Shown: positions 45,546 through 55,453, numbered from the stretch's first letter. The stretch: 64,000 bases of DNA from Pseudomonas fluorescens (GCF_900636825.1 NZ_LR134318.1:3877501-3941500), one strand, 5' to 3'. Notes: generated by a model from the sequence alone, not told the origin. Program-made: numbers and translations.

Positions 45546-45848
45546 TCAAGCGCCTGATTCCGGATTGTCGGATGGAACTCCGCGATGCTCCTTATCACCC
45601 TCTACGAGATCGTTCATCTTGGGGTCAACATCGGGATCATCGATTCGGCTTGGCCTTTCGGACGCCTGTCGCTGCGTCGCCACAGAGGTGCAGGCCTCCA
45701 CTTCGGTCGTATCCACCTCTATAGGAGCTTGGTCGTTGGGGATTGGTGGGACATTTGGGGAACCATTGTTGACCCCTTTTCCGGCTTTGCTGTCGTTTAA
45801 GTTGGCTCCGCACTTTTGTGACTCGGCGGCGGGTAATTTGTCATTCAT
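45546..45848 (-). CDS. Small hydrophilic protein, 100 aa
   Basis: A 100-residue, disordered-looking, Asp/Asn/Pro-rich protein (MNDKLPAAESQKCGANLNDS, DDPDVDPKMNDLVEGDKEHR). AAAGGAGAGT lies just before the start, an excellent ribosome site. It resembles small stress-related hydrophilic proteins in composition only. The end of the window (63846) encodes a similar composition. Confidence 0.6.
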   Translation of the reverse strand: MNDKLPAAESQKCGANLNDSKAGKGVNNGSPNVPPIPNDQAPIEVDTTEVEACTSVATQRQASERPSRIDDPDVDPKMNDLVEGDKEHRGVPSDNPESGA

Positions 45849-46026
45849 TTCATACTCTCCTTTGCCATAGGCCTCTGGCGTAAGATTAAAGCACCGAATT
45901 CAAGTGCCACCGTTTTGACGAACGGCAGTTTCCCGCCGTTGGTCAGTGCAATTGTGCATTCATTAAACGATCTCGCTGAGCTGATCCTCGAAAACTCTAC
46001 CTATAAACAAAACGAGGATATTCGCC

Positions 46027-47174
46027 ATGAAAGCTGTTGTTTTCCACGGTGTGGGTGATATCCGGCTTGAGGATGTCCCAGACCCTGTCATCGAATCACC
46101 GACGGACGCCATCGTGCGAATCACCACGTCGGCCATATGCGGTACCGATCTTCACTTCATCAGAGGCAGCTTCCCGGACATGCAACCTGGAACAATACTG
46201 GGCCATGAAGGGGTGGGTATTGTGGAGGCCCTGGGTGACGACGTACGCAACCTTGAGGTGGGTGATCGGGTAATCATTCCTTCCACCATCGCATGTGGTA
46301 ACTGCTCATATTGCAGGGCGGGTATTACTCGCAATGCGATACGGCCAACCCCAACGGCAAAACCGCAGGTACAGCCTTTTTCGGCGGCCCCAAATCGACA
46401 GGGCCATTCAATGGCTTAGCCGAAAAGGCACGTATTCCCTACGCCAATATCGGCCTGATAAGGCTGCCCCAAGCAGTTACGGATGATCAAGCGATTGCTA
46501 TGTCGGATATCTCCCAACGGCCTGGTTCGGGGCTGAAATGGCAGAAATCAAGGATGGGTCAACGGTCGCCGTCTTCGGTTGCGGCCCCGTCGGATTGTTC
46601 GCGATCATCAACGCTCGACTAATGGGCGCATCGCGCGTGTTCGCGATCGATGGGCTGACGGATCGACTCGAACGCGCGAGACATTTGGGTGCGGAATGTA
46701 TCAATTTTGAAAAAGAGGATCCCATTCAAGTCTTGTCTCGCCAGACAGGCGAGATCGGAGTGAATTGCGCGATCGACGCCGTGGGAATTGACGCAAATCA
46801 CAGTCATTGCGGACACTCTCATAGCGAAGTGCAGTGGCAACCAGGAGATGCTCCCGCGCAGGCATTGCAATTGGGGCGTTCAAGGCTTGGCAAAGGCTGG
46901 TGTGCTATCGATTATCGGTGTCTACCCGCCGATTTTTGATAGCTTCCCAATATGCGCGGCGATGAACAAGAACATCCGCATAAACATGGGCAATTGTCAT
47001 CATCGCAAGTACATTCCAAAGCTGATTCAGCTGACATTGGCAGGTAAGTTCGATCCCGCCAAGATACTCACCCATGATGAACCGGTTAGGGATGCAGTCA
47101 GCGCTTTTGAAGCTTTCGAACCGACACAAACAAGGCTGGATCAAAGTCAAGTTGCAGGCGGGCTAAAGTCATAA
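46027..47174 (+). pseudogene. Zinc-dependent alcohol/formaldehyde dehydrogenase, frameshifted
   Basis: A full-length class of Zn-ADH in pieces. The first frame gives MKAVVFHGVGDIRLEDVPDP, ICGTDLHFIRG, LGHEGVGIVEAL and the structural-zinc start CGNCSYCRAG. Near 46320 the frame shifts to TAFFGGPKSTGPFNGLAEKA. Near 46510 it shifts to IKDGSTVAVFGCGPVGLFAI (Rossmann site). Near 46830 it shifts again to LSIIGVYPPIFDSFPICAAM and the C-terminus ending GGLKS. Three or more indels make it non-functional. The 5' end still has a good start after AAACGAGG. Confidence 0.85.
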
Positions 47175-47264
47175 TGCTTGAGCCATCACTATGTGGCTAG
47201 GGAGCCTCGATTAACATCGAAGCATGTACTTTGTTAAGCGATCGAAAATACTCCACATAAGTCT

Positions 47265-47286
47265 GGCCCGTTCAGCGGGCCTTTTC
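47265..47286 (+). terminator. Intrinsic terminator after the Zn-ADH remnant
   Basis: GGCCCG-TTCAG-CGGGCC followed by TTTT, about 90 bp after the dehydrogenase stop. The next 150 bp to 47440 show no gene. Confidence 0.8.
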
Positions 47287-47440
47287 GCATTTTCTGTAAT
47301 GGTTCAGCTGTCCGGCTAAAGGGGCAAGTCGCTGCCAACCCTCTGGCAAAACAAGGCTCAGGGAAAAGCGGATCAACATGGCCTAATCGGACTACGCATT
47401 GCCAGGTTAGCGATCCGCGATTTAGTTGGCATTACGATTG

Positions 47441-47734
47441 TTATTCGCCCCGTTGAAATGCTGCCTGTAGCTCCTCTCTAGCCTGATACCAAAAATCATC
47501 TTCGGAGCCTGCTCGCCTACCGCTTGACTCCCACAATTCGTAGGCACGCTGGCGAATATCGTTTTCGCTTATGGCAGTCGGAGCGTTGGGCGCACCTATC
47601 ATCTCACTATCATCGTCGACCAAGTCCCCCTCAGTCGCCGACTGAAATGGTGAGCCCGTGGTGTCAGGTAGAGCTTGTTTCAACTCACTCTCTACCGGAG
47701 CGCTTGCGGCAGGATTTTTTCTAACCGTAGCCAT
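47441..47734 (-). CDS. DUF2934 family protein
   Basis: A 97-residue protein. The C-terminal DUF2934 motif is clear: IRQRAYELWESSGRRAGSED followed by FWYQAREELQ. The N-terminal half is low-complexity. DUF2934 proteins are often in stress-related clusters with DUF892 and catalase genes. The function is unknown. I chose ATG at 47734 (MATVRKNP) rather than 47749. The 320 bp to 48052 hold only a short protein-like piece on the minus strand (DTIPLIDGVWKVTLPNTYY near 47950-48030), possibly a remnant. Confidence 0.75.
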   Translation of the reverse strand: MATVRKNPAASAPVESELKQALPDTTGSPFQSATEGDLVDDDSEMIGAPNAPTAISENDIRQRAYELWESSGRRAGSEDDFWYQAREELQAAFQRGE

Positions 47735-48052
47735 GTTCGTGTACCTCACTTAGTCAATGCACCCTAGAGTGCGTCTTAATTCGAGAAAGATCGGGGACGC
47801 GAGTTTCATCATCTTATACGTGGTGCGACAGAAGGGGATCCGAAGTATGAGAGCGCCACCCGATCGCAGGGTAAAAGAGAGAGTTACGGGATGACTTACA
47901 GCGTCCGGCGGCGATCAAATTCGAACCAGTCTGCAAGCATGAACGTGCACGATCAGTAGTAAGTGTTCGGCAAAGTCACCTTCCAGACCCCATCAATAAG
48001 CGGGATGGTGTCCAACATTTCGGCGTCGGACACCTCGCAATCCTCTGTTATT

Positions 48053-48379
48053 TTAAGCGGCCATTTTTTCACACGCGCCCGCGCACGCTATGCAAGCCTT
48101 TGAGCAGTTATGGCAATGATCCGCGTCATGCTTGCCGCACTCATCAGCGCAGGCGCGACAGACTTTTGCGCATAGCTCACAAAACTCAGCTGCAAATGGA
48201 CTTCCACGTGCCATCAACGCGGCGGCAAGCCTGCACATATCCGCGCAGTCCCTATCCAGCTGAATACATTTTGCCATCATTTGGACGTCCTGCTCGTCCA
48301 GACAGGCAGAGGCACAGGCCTCACAGGTTAGAGCACACTTCGTGCATTCTGAGATGCATGCTTCAAAGTTGGCGTTCAT
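48053..48379 (-). CDS. Four-helix-bundle copper-binding (Csp-like) protein
   Basis: A 108-residue cytosolic Cys-rich protein with repeated CxxC/CxxxC pairs: CISECTKCALTCEACASACL, CELCAKVCRACADECG and CHNCSKACIACAGACEKM. Such four-helix bundles store Cu(I) through inward-facing Cys residues. There is no signal peptide, which fits the cytosolic Csp3 group. The ATG at 48379 is supported by its MNANFEAC start; the frame beyond is not family-like. It fits a metal and redox stress cargo. Confidence 0.88.
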   Translation of the reverse strand: MNANFEACISECTKCALTCEACASACLDEQDVQMMAKCIQLDRDCADMCRLAAALMARGSPFAAEFCELCAKVCRACADECGKHDADHCHNCSKACIACAGACEKMAA

Positions 48380-48527
48380 AAAAATCTCCAATATCGTTGG
48401 TCGATTCTGAAGTCCCATCGGGCCTTTTTACTCGAAGAGACCTAAAATTGACCTGCTATGGAAGGCCGCCGTTGCAAGAAAATAATTACATTTCTGTCAG
48501 CAGCGATCAGCGAAGATGCGGGCACAG

Positions 48528-49650
48528 TCAGGCTGGCATCCATTGCTGTGGAACCAGTGCCTCAATCTCACTGGCCCGCTGCGTCGGCAGCCGCGTGAGC
48601 GCGTCCTTGAGATAAGCATACGGATAATGCCGGTTGATGCGCGCTGGCTGGATCAGGCCCATGATCGCCGCCGCCCGCTTGCCGCTGCGCAGCGACCCGG
48701 CAAACAATCAGTTCGATCGCCCAAGCGCCCACGGCCGGATCAAGTTCTTGAGCTGGTTGTTGTCGATGTGCACAGCACCATCTTCCAGGTAGCGCGTGAG
48801 CGCTGCCCAGCGTTTATGGCTGTATCCAGGGTCTTGGCCGCGAACCCTCGGGCACAAGTTCGCGTTGAGCCAATCCACCCATGCAATTTCTCAGCGATGG
48901 AGACCTGTGGTTCCTGTCGTAGTCGCCAGCGATCTTCATCGCCCATTTCCGGGGCGTGTCGCTCGACCTCGTACAGGCCACCGATTGAGTGCAAGGCCTG
49001 CTCCGCCAACTGGCTTTTGTTCGCCGCGTGCAGGTCGAAGAATTTGCGGCGGGCGTGGGCCATGCAGCCGATTTCTGTGATACCCAACTGGAAGCTGGCC
49101 TTGTACCCGGCGAAGCCGTCACAGACCAACTTGCCTTTCCACGGGCCCAGGAAGTTACGAGTGTGTTCGCCGGCACGGCTGGGGCTGAAGTCGTAGACCA
49201 CTGCCGTGAGCTCGGAAAATGGCGTGGTGCTGTAAGCCCAGACATAAGCGCGGTGAGTATTCTTCTCGCCTGGAGCCAGCATTTGTACCGGCGTTTCATC
49301 GGCGTGGACTACGCGCTGGGCCAGCACTGTTTCGCGCAGCGCATCGACCAGTGGCTGAAGCTGCATGCCGGTCTGTCCGACCCACTGCGCCAGTGTCGAG
49401 CGCGGGATGGCCAGGCCTGTACGGCCGAAGATATTTTCCTGTCGATAGAGCGGCAAGTGGTCGGCGAACTTGCCCACCATCACGTGCGCCAGCGGGCCGG
49501 CAGTGGGGGATACCCTTTTCGATCACCTGCGGCGGTACTTGGGCCTGGATCAGTGTTTCGCACTGCCGGCAGCCCATACCCCACGCACATGTTGCTCGAC
49601 GTTAAGTACGCCAGGCGTGTATCCAGCTTCGCAATATACGTATCCTTGAA
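48528..49650 (-). mobile_element. IS66-family element remnant (TnpC fragments)
   Basis: Minus-strand frames give pieces of the IS66 transposase in order: GVLNVEQHVRGVW, VMVGKFADHLPLYRQENIFG, RVVHADETPVQML, VCDGFAGYKASFQ and IGCMAHARRKFFDLH. After a frameshift near 48790 follow NQLKNLIRPWALGRSNWLFA and PYAYLKDALTRLPTQRA. The N-terminus and the accessory genes tnpA/tnpB are missing, as are clear terminal repeats. It is an inactive relic. Confidence 0.85.
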
Positions 49651-49694
49651 TCCTGCTGCCGTTAGGTGGTTTAACGCTTATTGAACGATGATTG

Positions 49695-49976
49695 TCACTT
49701 CGTGATAATCGAAATCTGACCGTTACGCTCGATGATGGCGAACTTGATTTGATCCACAGTTTCGATGCATTGAGAGAGGCGAGCAGCTTGCATGATGTCA
49801 TCTTCCTCGATTCTTGCTTCATGCATACCGGTACGGAGGTACAGACCGTTTTCTACGACGATAGTGGGGCCGCCGTCGATGAGTTTTTCAAATCGCCTAG
49901 CTAGGTTTGTGCCAGATGCCTGGTGCTGGGGCTCCGACGTCGCTTCGACCACAATTCGGACAAGGCAAAGGAACAA
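49695..49976 (-). pseudogene. DUF421/YetF C-terminal fragment
   Basis: About 93 codons, of which FEKLIDGGPTIVVENGLYLR, EEDDIMQAARLSQCIETVD and KFAIIERNGQISIITK match the cytosolic C-terminal domain of YetF-like (DUF421) membrane proteins. The N-terminal membrane half is missing. The fragment lies next to the IS66 relic, which may have removed it. Confidence 0.65.
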
Positions 49977-50324
49977 TCAAGTCATCGTTACAGATGCAGC
50001 AGACTTATGAGAAGGATCGATCGGCTTGGCTCGGGAAGAGATTCAGCTTTAAACGTGCCCCATACCGTCCGTCAGCTGGGCATCAAACCCGCTAAACCAA
50101 ATGCAGCACAAACTCCTCCATCTAAGAATCAATAGGTTTGTGAGGCAGACCATGATAGCAGTAGCGTTTCAGGGTGGTGGCAACAGGAGGCTCAACGATT
50201 CTTCCACGACGAAGATTCAGCGGCTGACAGACGCTCTGTGTGCGCATTTCCACGTCAACAAGTTATGCACGGACTTGCAATCTATTCGCGGCAGGACGCC
50301 GTGCATAGAGCATTGGTCGATGCA

Positions 50325-50510
50325 CGTCCATAGGGGCGTTGCTAGCGTCGTCAAGCCCCAGAGCGCCACATTGAACGAGCTGACTCTTGCGGGGAAAGTC
50401 GACCCGGCAAAACTTTTGACTCTGCGAGAACCACTATCGGACGCGATCAGCGCCTTCGCCGCGTTCGACTGCATGAAGCAGGACGGATCAAAGGCAAACT
50501 CAAACGCGAT
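50325..50510 (+). pseudogene. C-terminal relic of a Zn-ADH
   Basis: ELTLAGKVDPAKLLTLREPL followed by SDAISAFAAFD aligns with the end of the dehydrogenase at 46027-47174 (QLTLAGKFDPAKILTHDEPV, RDAVSAFEAFE). It is not the same copy, as sequence identity is partial. The rest of the gene is absent or unrecognisable in 49990-50325. Confidence 0.6.
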
Positions 50511-50537
50511 GAATGAAGCATCAACAGGAGTTCTCCC

Positions 50538-51461
50538 ATGAAAGCCATACGAATCGAAACTTTTGGCGGCCCGGAAGTCATGGTCGTAAGAGACGTCGAC
50601 ATCCCCAACCCCGCCCCCAATGAAGTACTGGTAAGAAACATGGCGGCTGGCGTCAATCCCGTCGACTTCAAAATCAGGCAAGGCGAGTATCCCGAGGTCA
50701 AGCAAGACAAACTTCCTCTTACGATGGGCCGTGAAGTCGCGGGCGTGGTTGAATCAGTAGGCCGGGATGTGGATGAGTTTCGCCCAGGTGATCGAGTATT
50801 TGCAATGATCGGTGCGGACGGCGGATATGCTCAATACACCCGAGTTCCGGCAGCGCACTTGGCAATCGTCCCCACCTCACTGGATTGGCGGCCTGCGGCG
50901 GGCATTCCATTGGCAGCCCACACGGCGTGGCAAGCGCTAGTCGAACATGGACAATTGGAACAGGGCCAAAAAGTACTCATCCATGGGGGTACGGGAGGTG
51001 TCGGTCACTTCGCTGTGCAGTTCGCTCGGGTGAAAGGCGCGCAAGTGTATGCGACAGCGTCTACAGAAAGCCTGCCGTTTCTTGAACAATTGGGCGTAGA
51101 CCGAGCAATCGACTACAAGAAAGAAAAATTCGAGGATATTTGCAGTGACTTTGATCTGGTTATCGATCTTATCGGCGGCGACACCCAGACCCGGTCATGG
51201 CAAGTGCTGGGCGATGGCGGACGGTTAGTATCTACCCTCACAATGCCTGATGCGCATCATCCCCAAGCCAAGGGAAAAACCGGCACGCGGTTCACGGCCC
51301 GTCCTGATGGTAAAGAACTCGCTGAAATAGCCGGGCTGATCGAGGCGAGTCAGGTCATCGTACGGATTCAAAAGGTCTTTGATCTAACCGAAGCCGCCGA
51401 TGCTCTGGATTTCATAGCCAATGAGCATGTTCACGGCAAAGTCGTGCTCCGGGTCGCATAG
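50538..51461 (+). CDS. NADP-dependent zinc-type quinone oxidoreductase
   Basis: A 307-residue medium-chain reductase of the quinone oxidoreductase type, without zinc ligands. The GroES-like half begins MKAIRIETFGGPEVM. Dinucleotide binding is at KVLIHGGTGGVGHFAVQFAR, followed by DLVIDLIGGDTQTRSW. It ends HVHGKVVLRVA as expected. The ATG follows a GGAG site by 6 nt. It probably reduces quinones or reactive alkenals. A decayed relative lies at 37630-38125. Confidence 0.92.
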   Translation: MKAIRIETFGGPEVMVVRDVDIPNPAPNEVLVRNMAAGVNPVDFKIRQGEYPEVKQDKLPLTMGREVAGVVESVGRDVDEFRPGDRVFAMIGADGGYAQYTRVPAAHLAIVPTSLDWRPAAGIPLAAHTAWQALVEHGQLEQGQKVLIHGGTGGVGHFAVQFARVKGAQVYATASTESLPFLEQLGVDRAIDYKKEKFEDICSDFDLVIDLIGGDTQTRSWQVLGDGGRLVSTLTMPDAHHPQAKGKTGTRFTARPDGKELAEIAGLIEASQVIVRIQKVFDLTEAADALDFIANEHVHGKVVLRVA

Positions 51462-51502
51462 CGTTGGTTTTTCTTTTTGGGCGGACTTACGGAGCACTGG
51501 CT

Positions 51503-51948
51503 ATGAGTGATCGGCTTACTTCACCCGCTCCGATTTTGAATGTCGGTGAGACCGTCGTACTGTTCGACGGCACCTGCAAACTGTGCAACGGCTGGGCGAG
51601 ATTTATCATCCGCCATGACCGTCTACATCACATTCGCCTAGCGACGGTGCAATCTTCTCAGGGACAGCAGTTGCTGGAGGGGCAGGACTACCCACCGATC
51701 GCTTTAAAACCATCGTACTGATCGCCAATGACCGAATTTTCATACGTTCAGACGCGATGTTTGAGATTATGAATCGCCTTCCAACTCCGTGGCCGTGGCT
51801 CAGCTTGGCTCGATTCGTACCGGGTATATTTCGTGACTGGGCTTACGACAGGATTGCGCTGAACCGCTACAAATTGTTTGGGAGGTACGACAGCAGCAAA
51901 GCGCCCCTGGCAGATCACCCACAGCGGTTTTTAGATCCTGCGCGTTAG
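51503..51948 (+). pseudogene. DCC-family thiol oxidoreductase, frameshifted
   Basis: The first frame gives VVLFDGTCKLCNGWARFIIR, the DCC (DxxCxxC) motif, then stops at 51721. One missing base near 51690-51700 would restore TDRFKTIVLIANDRIFIRSD and the usual end FVPGIFRDWAYDRIALNRYK. The repaired protein would be about 148 residues. The stop overlaps the 3' end of the convergent hydrolase gene. It could be a recent break or a base-call error. Confidence 0.8.
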
Positions 51949-52763
51949 CTCTGGTTTGCGACTTTACGCAGAAACTCCAGTACGTGCCGCTCACCACCAC
52001 CCTCCCAAACGCCGACATGTCCTATTCCTGGGATCAGGATGACTTCGGAATGGCTATTTGCTGCAGCATGAAGTTGCCCGAAATGAGCGGGTGGAATCAC
52101 CAAGTCTTCATCTCCGCCGTAAATCAGTAACGGTGCACGAACTCGACCAATCTTCGACAGGTTATCGTAACGATCGCGGGTCAGCCGCTCTGCGGGCAAC
52201 CAGAAAAGACGTGCTTTAGCAACAGCTACGATGGAGGTGAACGGTGCTTCCAAGATAAGGCCAGCGCATTGTGTTTCAGTAGCCAGCTGCACCGCCACCC
52301 CACTGCCGAGGGAGTAGCCATGAATTACGACGGGCCGTCCTGTGCTTTCCAGTAACTTCAACGCTGCTCTGCCGTCGGAGTAAAGGCCTTGCTCACTCGG
52401 CCGACCAGGGTTACCTGCGAATCCACGGTACTCAACCTGCAGAACCCCGTAGCCTTCGTCGGCGAGCCGTTCCGCGATTGCTGACCGCTTACGCAAATCC
52501 TCTCCATTGCCATGTAGCAGCAAAATGCATAGCTGCGAGTCGGGTACCGGAGGACAATATCTGCACGCAAGCCCGAGACCATCGGCAGTAACCACAGACG
52601 CCCAGACAAAGCGCGGATCGAAATCGAGCGGGTGAGCCCGAGTTGTTCCTTCCCCCGGATAAATCAGCCGTCCTTGCAACCAATAAATCGCCATGAGGCC
52701 CGAAAGGTACAGTAGCAGGATCGCGGCGCCTGCAAAGGTAAGCAGGTACACCATCCAGATCAC
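51945..52763 (-). CDS. Alpha/beta hydrolase, membrane-anchored (third gene of trio)
   Basis: A 272-residue hydrolase with an N-terminal membrane anchor (about 5-30). LLLHGNGED is the oxyanion region and HGYSLGSGVAV holds the nucleophile Ser. GGDEDLVIP has the acid Asp and GIGHVGVW the catalytic His. It resembles the YfhR/ABHD13-type family. The start overlaps the stop of the 467-residue gene by 4 bp. The substrate is unknown. Confidence 0.88.
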   Translation of the reverse strand: MIWMVYLLTFAGAAILLLYLSGLMAIYWLQGRLIYPGEGTTRAHPLDFDPRFVWASVVTADGLGLACRYCPPVPDSQLCILLLHGNGEDLRKRSAIAERLADEGYGVLQVEYRGFAGNPGRPSEQGLYSDGRAALKLLESTGRPVVIHGYSLGSGVAVQLATETQCAGLILEAPFTSIVAVAKARLFWLPAERLTRDRYDNLSKIGRVRAPLLIYGGDEDLVIPPAHFGQLHAAANSHSEVILIPGIGHVGVWEGGGERHVLEFLRKVANQS

Positions 52764-54163
52764 GGCTCGTTACCACTAAGCGTCTGAAGCTTGATCCCCC
52801 ATGCCTCACCGTGACGCTGCAGTGCCTGCTCGAAAAAATCGAGGTTCATCGGTGGAGGCGGATCAAAACGGGGCTTCAGCCGCTGTAGATCCTTAGCGAA
52901 ACGAGTGAAGGTGGCGAAGTCCCGAGGATAGCGTCGAGGGTCAACGCCTATAAGCCGAGCCTGTGCTTTTGCTCGACCTAGCGCCTGCCGCCAGCGCTCC
53001 ATTGTGGCTAAACCCACCCCTTCAGTGCCATGCGAAAACAACATCAAATCGACCTCCTCGAGCCCTGCTGCTTGCGCAAGGTAGCGCTCAAGTAGCTCAG
53101 CGGAGGGCTCTACGCCGAAAAGCAGCCATAGCGGGATGGCTCTGAGGCTCAAGGTCGTATGAGGGTCACAGAGCAAAAAGCTGCCGACCAGCAGACGCTT
53201 GGCCTCAACACCTTGCTCGCCATACCATTGCCGGTAAATTTCGGCCGTCGGAATGCTTAAAGCCTCAGGTTCTACATAGCTGATTTCTACAAGATGCCAT
53301 TGACGTTGCTCAGCCAGCTCTTTGAGATCTTCGAGCAACGCAGGGTCGAAACCCCACTCTGCCTCAGGCGCAAGTTCGGTCGTCTTCGGAGGTTCCCAAT
53401 GTGTGCGAGGTATGTTGTACCGCGCCAAATAGTCGGCGATGCGAAGTGAGCCACTAAAGTATTCCGCCTCGGTCGCGCCGCCTGTGGCCCCAAACTGAAA
53501 GATTGAGCGCTTGCCCGTACGCGTCACTGGCCATTGTCGATTGCAACGGTTCACATAGAGCGTGGCGCCTTGCGGCAGATTGCGCAAAAGGAATTCCCGG
53601 TAAGCAAGCGGCAAACGCTGCAACTTGATTCGAAAGTACGTCATTTGTTGGAGCATCAGACGATCCTGATTCGGATCATGCATGTGATGCACTGCAATTC
53701 GCGCATCCGCCTCGAGTAAGTTGGCCACGGTGCCCAGTCCTTCTTGGAAAGCTCGCTGGGCGTCGTCTGGATCGTTCCCGAATGCTCGTACAGGGCATAA
53801 GAAGGTCTGCGGCAGCCAAGGGACTTTCATTGCAGCTGCCAGATGAATCATGGCGCCGTTCGAGGAACCAATAAACGCAGCGGGGTACTGTCGATCAGGG
53901 TATTGCCCGGCTACCCACTCGCTGACGGCCTCGATATCCAATCGTCGCGCCTGTCCTTCCCCTATGCCTTCAGCCATTCCACCGAAAGCATAAATCAACT
54001 CTCGGGATTTGCTTGGCAATGCATTGAGGATAAGCATCAACCTGTCCATAACAGTTGACTGGCTCGGGCTGGTGAAGGCCTTATCATGCAGCGCAGCCGC
54101 CAAGGCCTGAACCATCGCCGCAGCGGAATCAAAACGGGCGATACCCCGTGGGGGCCGACTCAT
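52760..54163 (-). CDS. Unknown 467-residue protein with a GxSxG-like elbow (second gene of trio)
   Basis: I do not recognise this family. It has no signal peptide. AAFIGSSNGAMIHLAAAM looks like a serine-hydrolase nucleophile elbow (G-S-S-N-G) in the first third. No clear acid or His partner can be fixed; FSHGTEGVGLATMERW near the C-terminal third is a candidate. FGATGGATEAEYFSG and LFGVEPSAELLERYL are other distinctive segments. It overlaps the genes on both sides by ATGA, so all three are translated together. It may be a large cytosolic esterase or thioesterase partner of the two anchored hydrolases. Confidence 0.75.
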   Translation of the reverse strand: MSRPPRGIARFDSAAAMVQALAAALHDKAFTSPSQSTVMDRLMLILNALPSKSRELIYAFGGMAEGIGEGQARRLDIEAVSEWVAGQYPDRQYPAAFIGSSNGAMIHLAAAMKVPWLPQTFLCPVRAFGNDPDDAQRAFQEGLGTVANLLEADARIAVHHMHDPNQDRLMLQQMTYFRIKLQRLPLAYREFLLRNLPQGATLYVNRCNRQWPVTRTGKRSIFQFGATGGATEAEYFSGSLRIADYLARYNIPRTHWEPPKTTELAPEAEWGFDPALLEDLKELAEQRQWHLVEISYVEPEALSIPTAEIYRQWYGEQGVEAKRLLVGSFLLCDPHTTLSLRAIPLWLLFGVEPSAELLERYLAQAAGLEEVDLMLFSHGTEGVGLATMERWRQALGRAKAQARLIGVDPRRYPRDFATFTRFAKDLQRLKPRFDPPPPMNLDFFEQALQRHGEAWGIKLQTLSGNEP

Positions 54164-55068
54164 TTATCGATTCTCCCGGAATGATTTTCTTCGCCCAAAA
54201 AGTCTGCCACTGCTTGGGCGAAACTGAAGGGGTACACGTAGTTCATGGTGTGAGTGGCGCCCTCAAGCAGCCGAAATTGGCCGTTTGGCAACAAATCGCA
54301 TGCTCGTTGCGCCCACGGAGTTGGAACTACCGGATCGCGAGTGCCTTGCAGGATCAGACACGGTGACTGGATTGAGGGCAGACGGGTTTCGACTCTGTCT
54401 CGAATCAGTCTGTACATGCTGGTCAAAGCGCGCCAAGGGCCGGCTTTGGCATAATCGACACGGCCGATGTCTGCACTCGATCTCTGGCGCTCGCGACGGC
54501 CGTTGAGAACGGCGCGGCTTATCTGAGTGAAGAGATTTCGCGCATCCGGATTGACAGTTAGCCCCTGCAATACAAGACGATCAACGACTGCAGGATGGCG
54601 CACCGCGAGCATAGTCAACACTTGGCAGCCGAAGGAATTACCGATAAAGGAAGCCTTGCCAACATTCATCGCGGTCAGCCACATAAACAGTGCGTCACTG
54701 AGGCTTTCGATACTCAGGGAGCTGCGAGGTGATCCGACGACGCTCTCGCCATACCCGGGCATATCGGGGGCCAGCACACGATAACCATTTCCCGCCAATG
54801 CCAACGCCAAAGGCTCCATATAACGACTGGAAATGACCAAACCGTGTACCAATACCACGACTGGCGAACCTATATCGCCAACGCTGCGGGTAAACATACG
54901 CCAAGGCCCAGCCTGTATGTACTGGCCGTTTATGCCGAGCTGCAGGCTTTTTTCACTCAGCGCCGGCGTACGAGCCAAGCGGCGATAACTTCGATAACCG
55001 GCAACTGTACATAGGCCTGCGGCGCCGACCAAAACCCAAGTTAGATTTTTACGGTGAGATTGCTTCAT
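54160..55068 (-). CDS. Alpha/beta hydrolase, membrane-anchored (first gene of trio)
   Basis: A 302-residue hydrolase with one N-terminal helix (LTWVLVGAAGLCTVAGY). Motifs are LVHGLVISSRYMEPL, PGYGESV, the nucleophile in FIGNSFGCQVLTML, the acid in LQGTRDPVVPTPWA, and the His in EGATHTMNYVYPF. It leads the three-gene operon, so the promoter should lie just upstream of 55068. The family is broad (lipase, haloperoxidase or dehalogenase-like) and the substrate cannot be deduced. Confidence 0.88.
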   Translation of the reverse strand: MKQSHRKNLTWVLVGAAGLCTVAGYRSYRRLARTPALSEKSLQLGINGQYIQAGPWRMFTRSVGDIGSPVVVLVHGLVISSRYMEPLALALAGNGYRVLAPDMPGYGESVVGSPRSSLSIESLSDALFMWLTAMNVGKASFIGNSFGCQVLTMLAVRHPAVVDRLVLQGLTVNPDARNLFTQISRAVLNGRRERQRSSADIGRVDYAKAGPWRALTSMYRLIRDRVETRLPSIQSPCLILQGTRDPVVPTPWAQRACDLLPNGQFRLLEGATHTMNYVYPFSFAQAVADFLGEENHSGRIDK

Positions 55069-55149
55069 CGCTTTTTTCCCACGGTGTTGATTTAATGTCC
55101 CTAAAGGAACAGTGATCTGATCTTCAAAATCCGCCTGTTTTCACTGGCT

Positions 55150-55300
55150 TCAAGAATGTTCGTGATCCTCCCACGGGCTCCTCATCCAATTTTTACTCAG
55201 GTTCAGCAGACGCTGCGCAGTGGATTCGTCATAACGGGCATACCCGCCCTCGCCCAGCATTTTTTCTGGCTCCCCAGCCAGAGACCATCGACAAAGAGAG
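55150..55300 (-). pseudogene. Short protein-like relic
   Basis: A minus-strand frame ends EKMLGEGGYARYDESTAQRL followed by LNLSKNWMRSPWEDHEHS and a stop at 55150-55152. It looks like the natural C-terminus of a protein, but no start or longer frame is found. The parent gene is unidentified. Confidence 0.35.
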
Positions 55301-55453
55301 TTAAGCCAACGGGCACCACTAATGCGTTAGAAAATCCGTAGTTCTACGCCGGAAACACATTCATCTGACCTCCAGCGCCTACCTTATGAACACACATCGC
55401 GATCAAGCAGAAACTTAGCTGTGTATTTCGCTATGGTCATGTTGATCATGCGA

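Noticed and set aside
55156..55341. Plus-strand 61-codon frame
   Set aside because: The minus strand has the protein-like C-terminus in this stretch; the plus-strand frame is Pro/Arg-rich noise.
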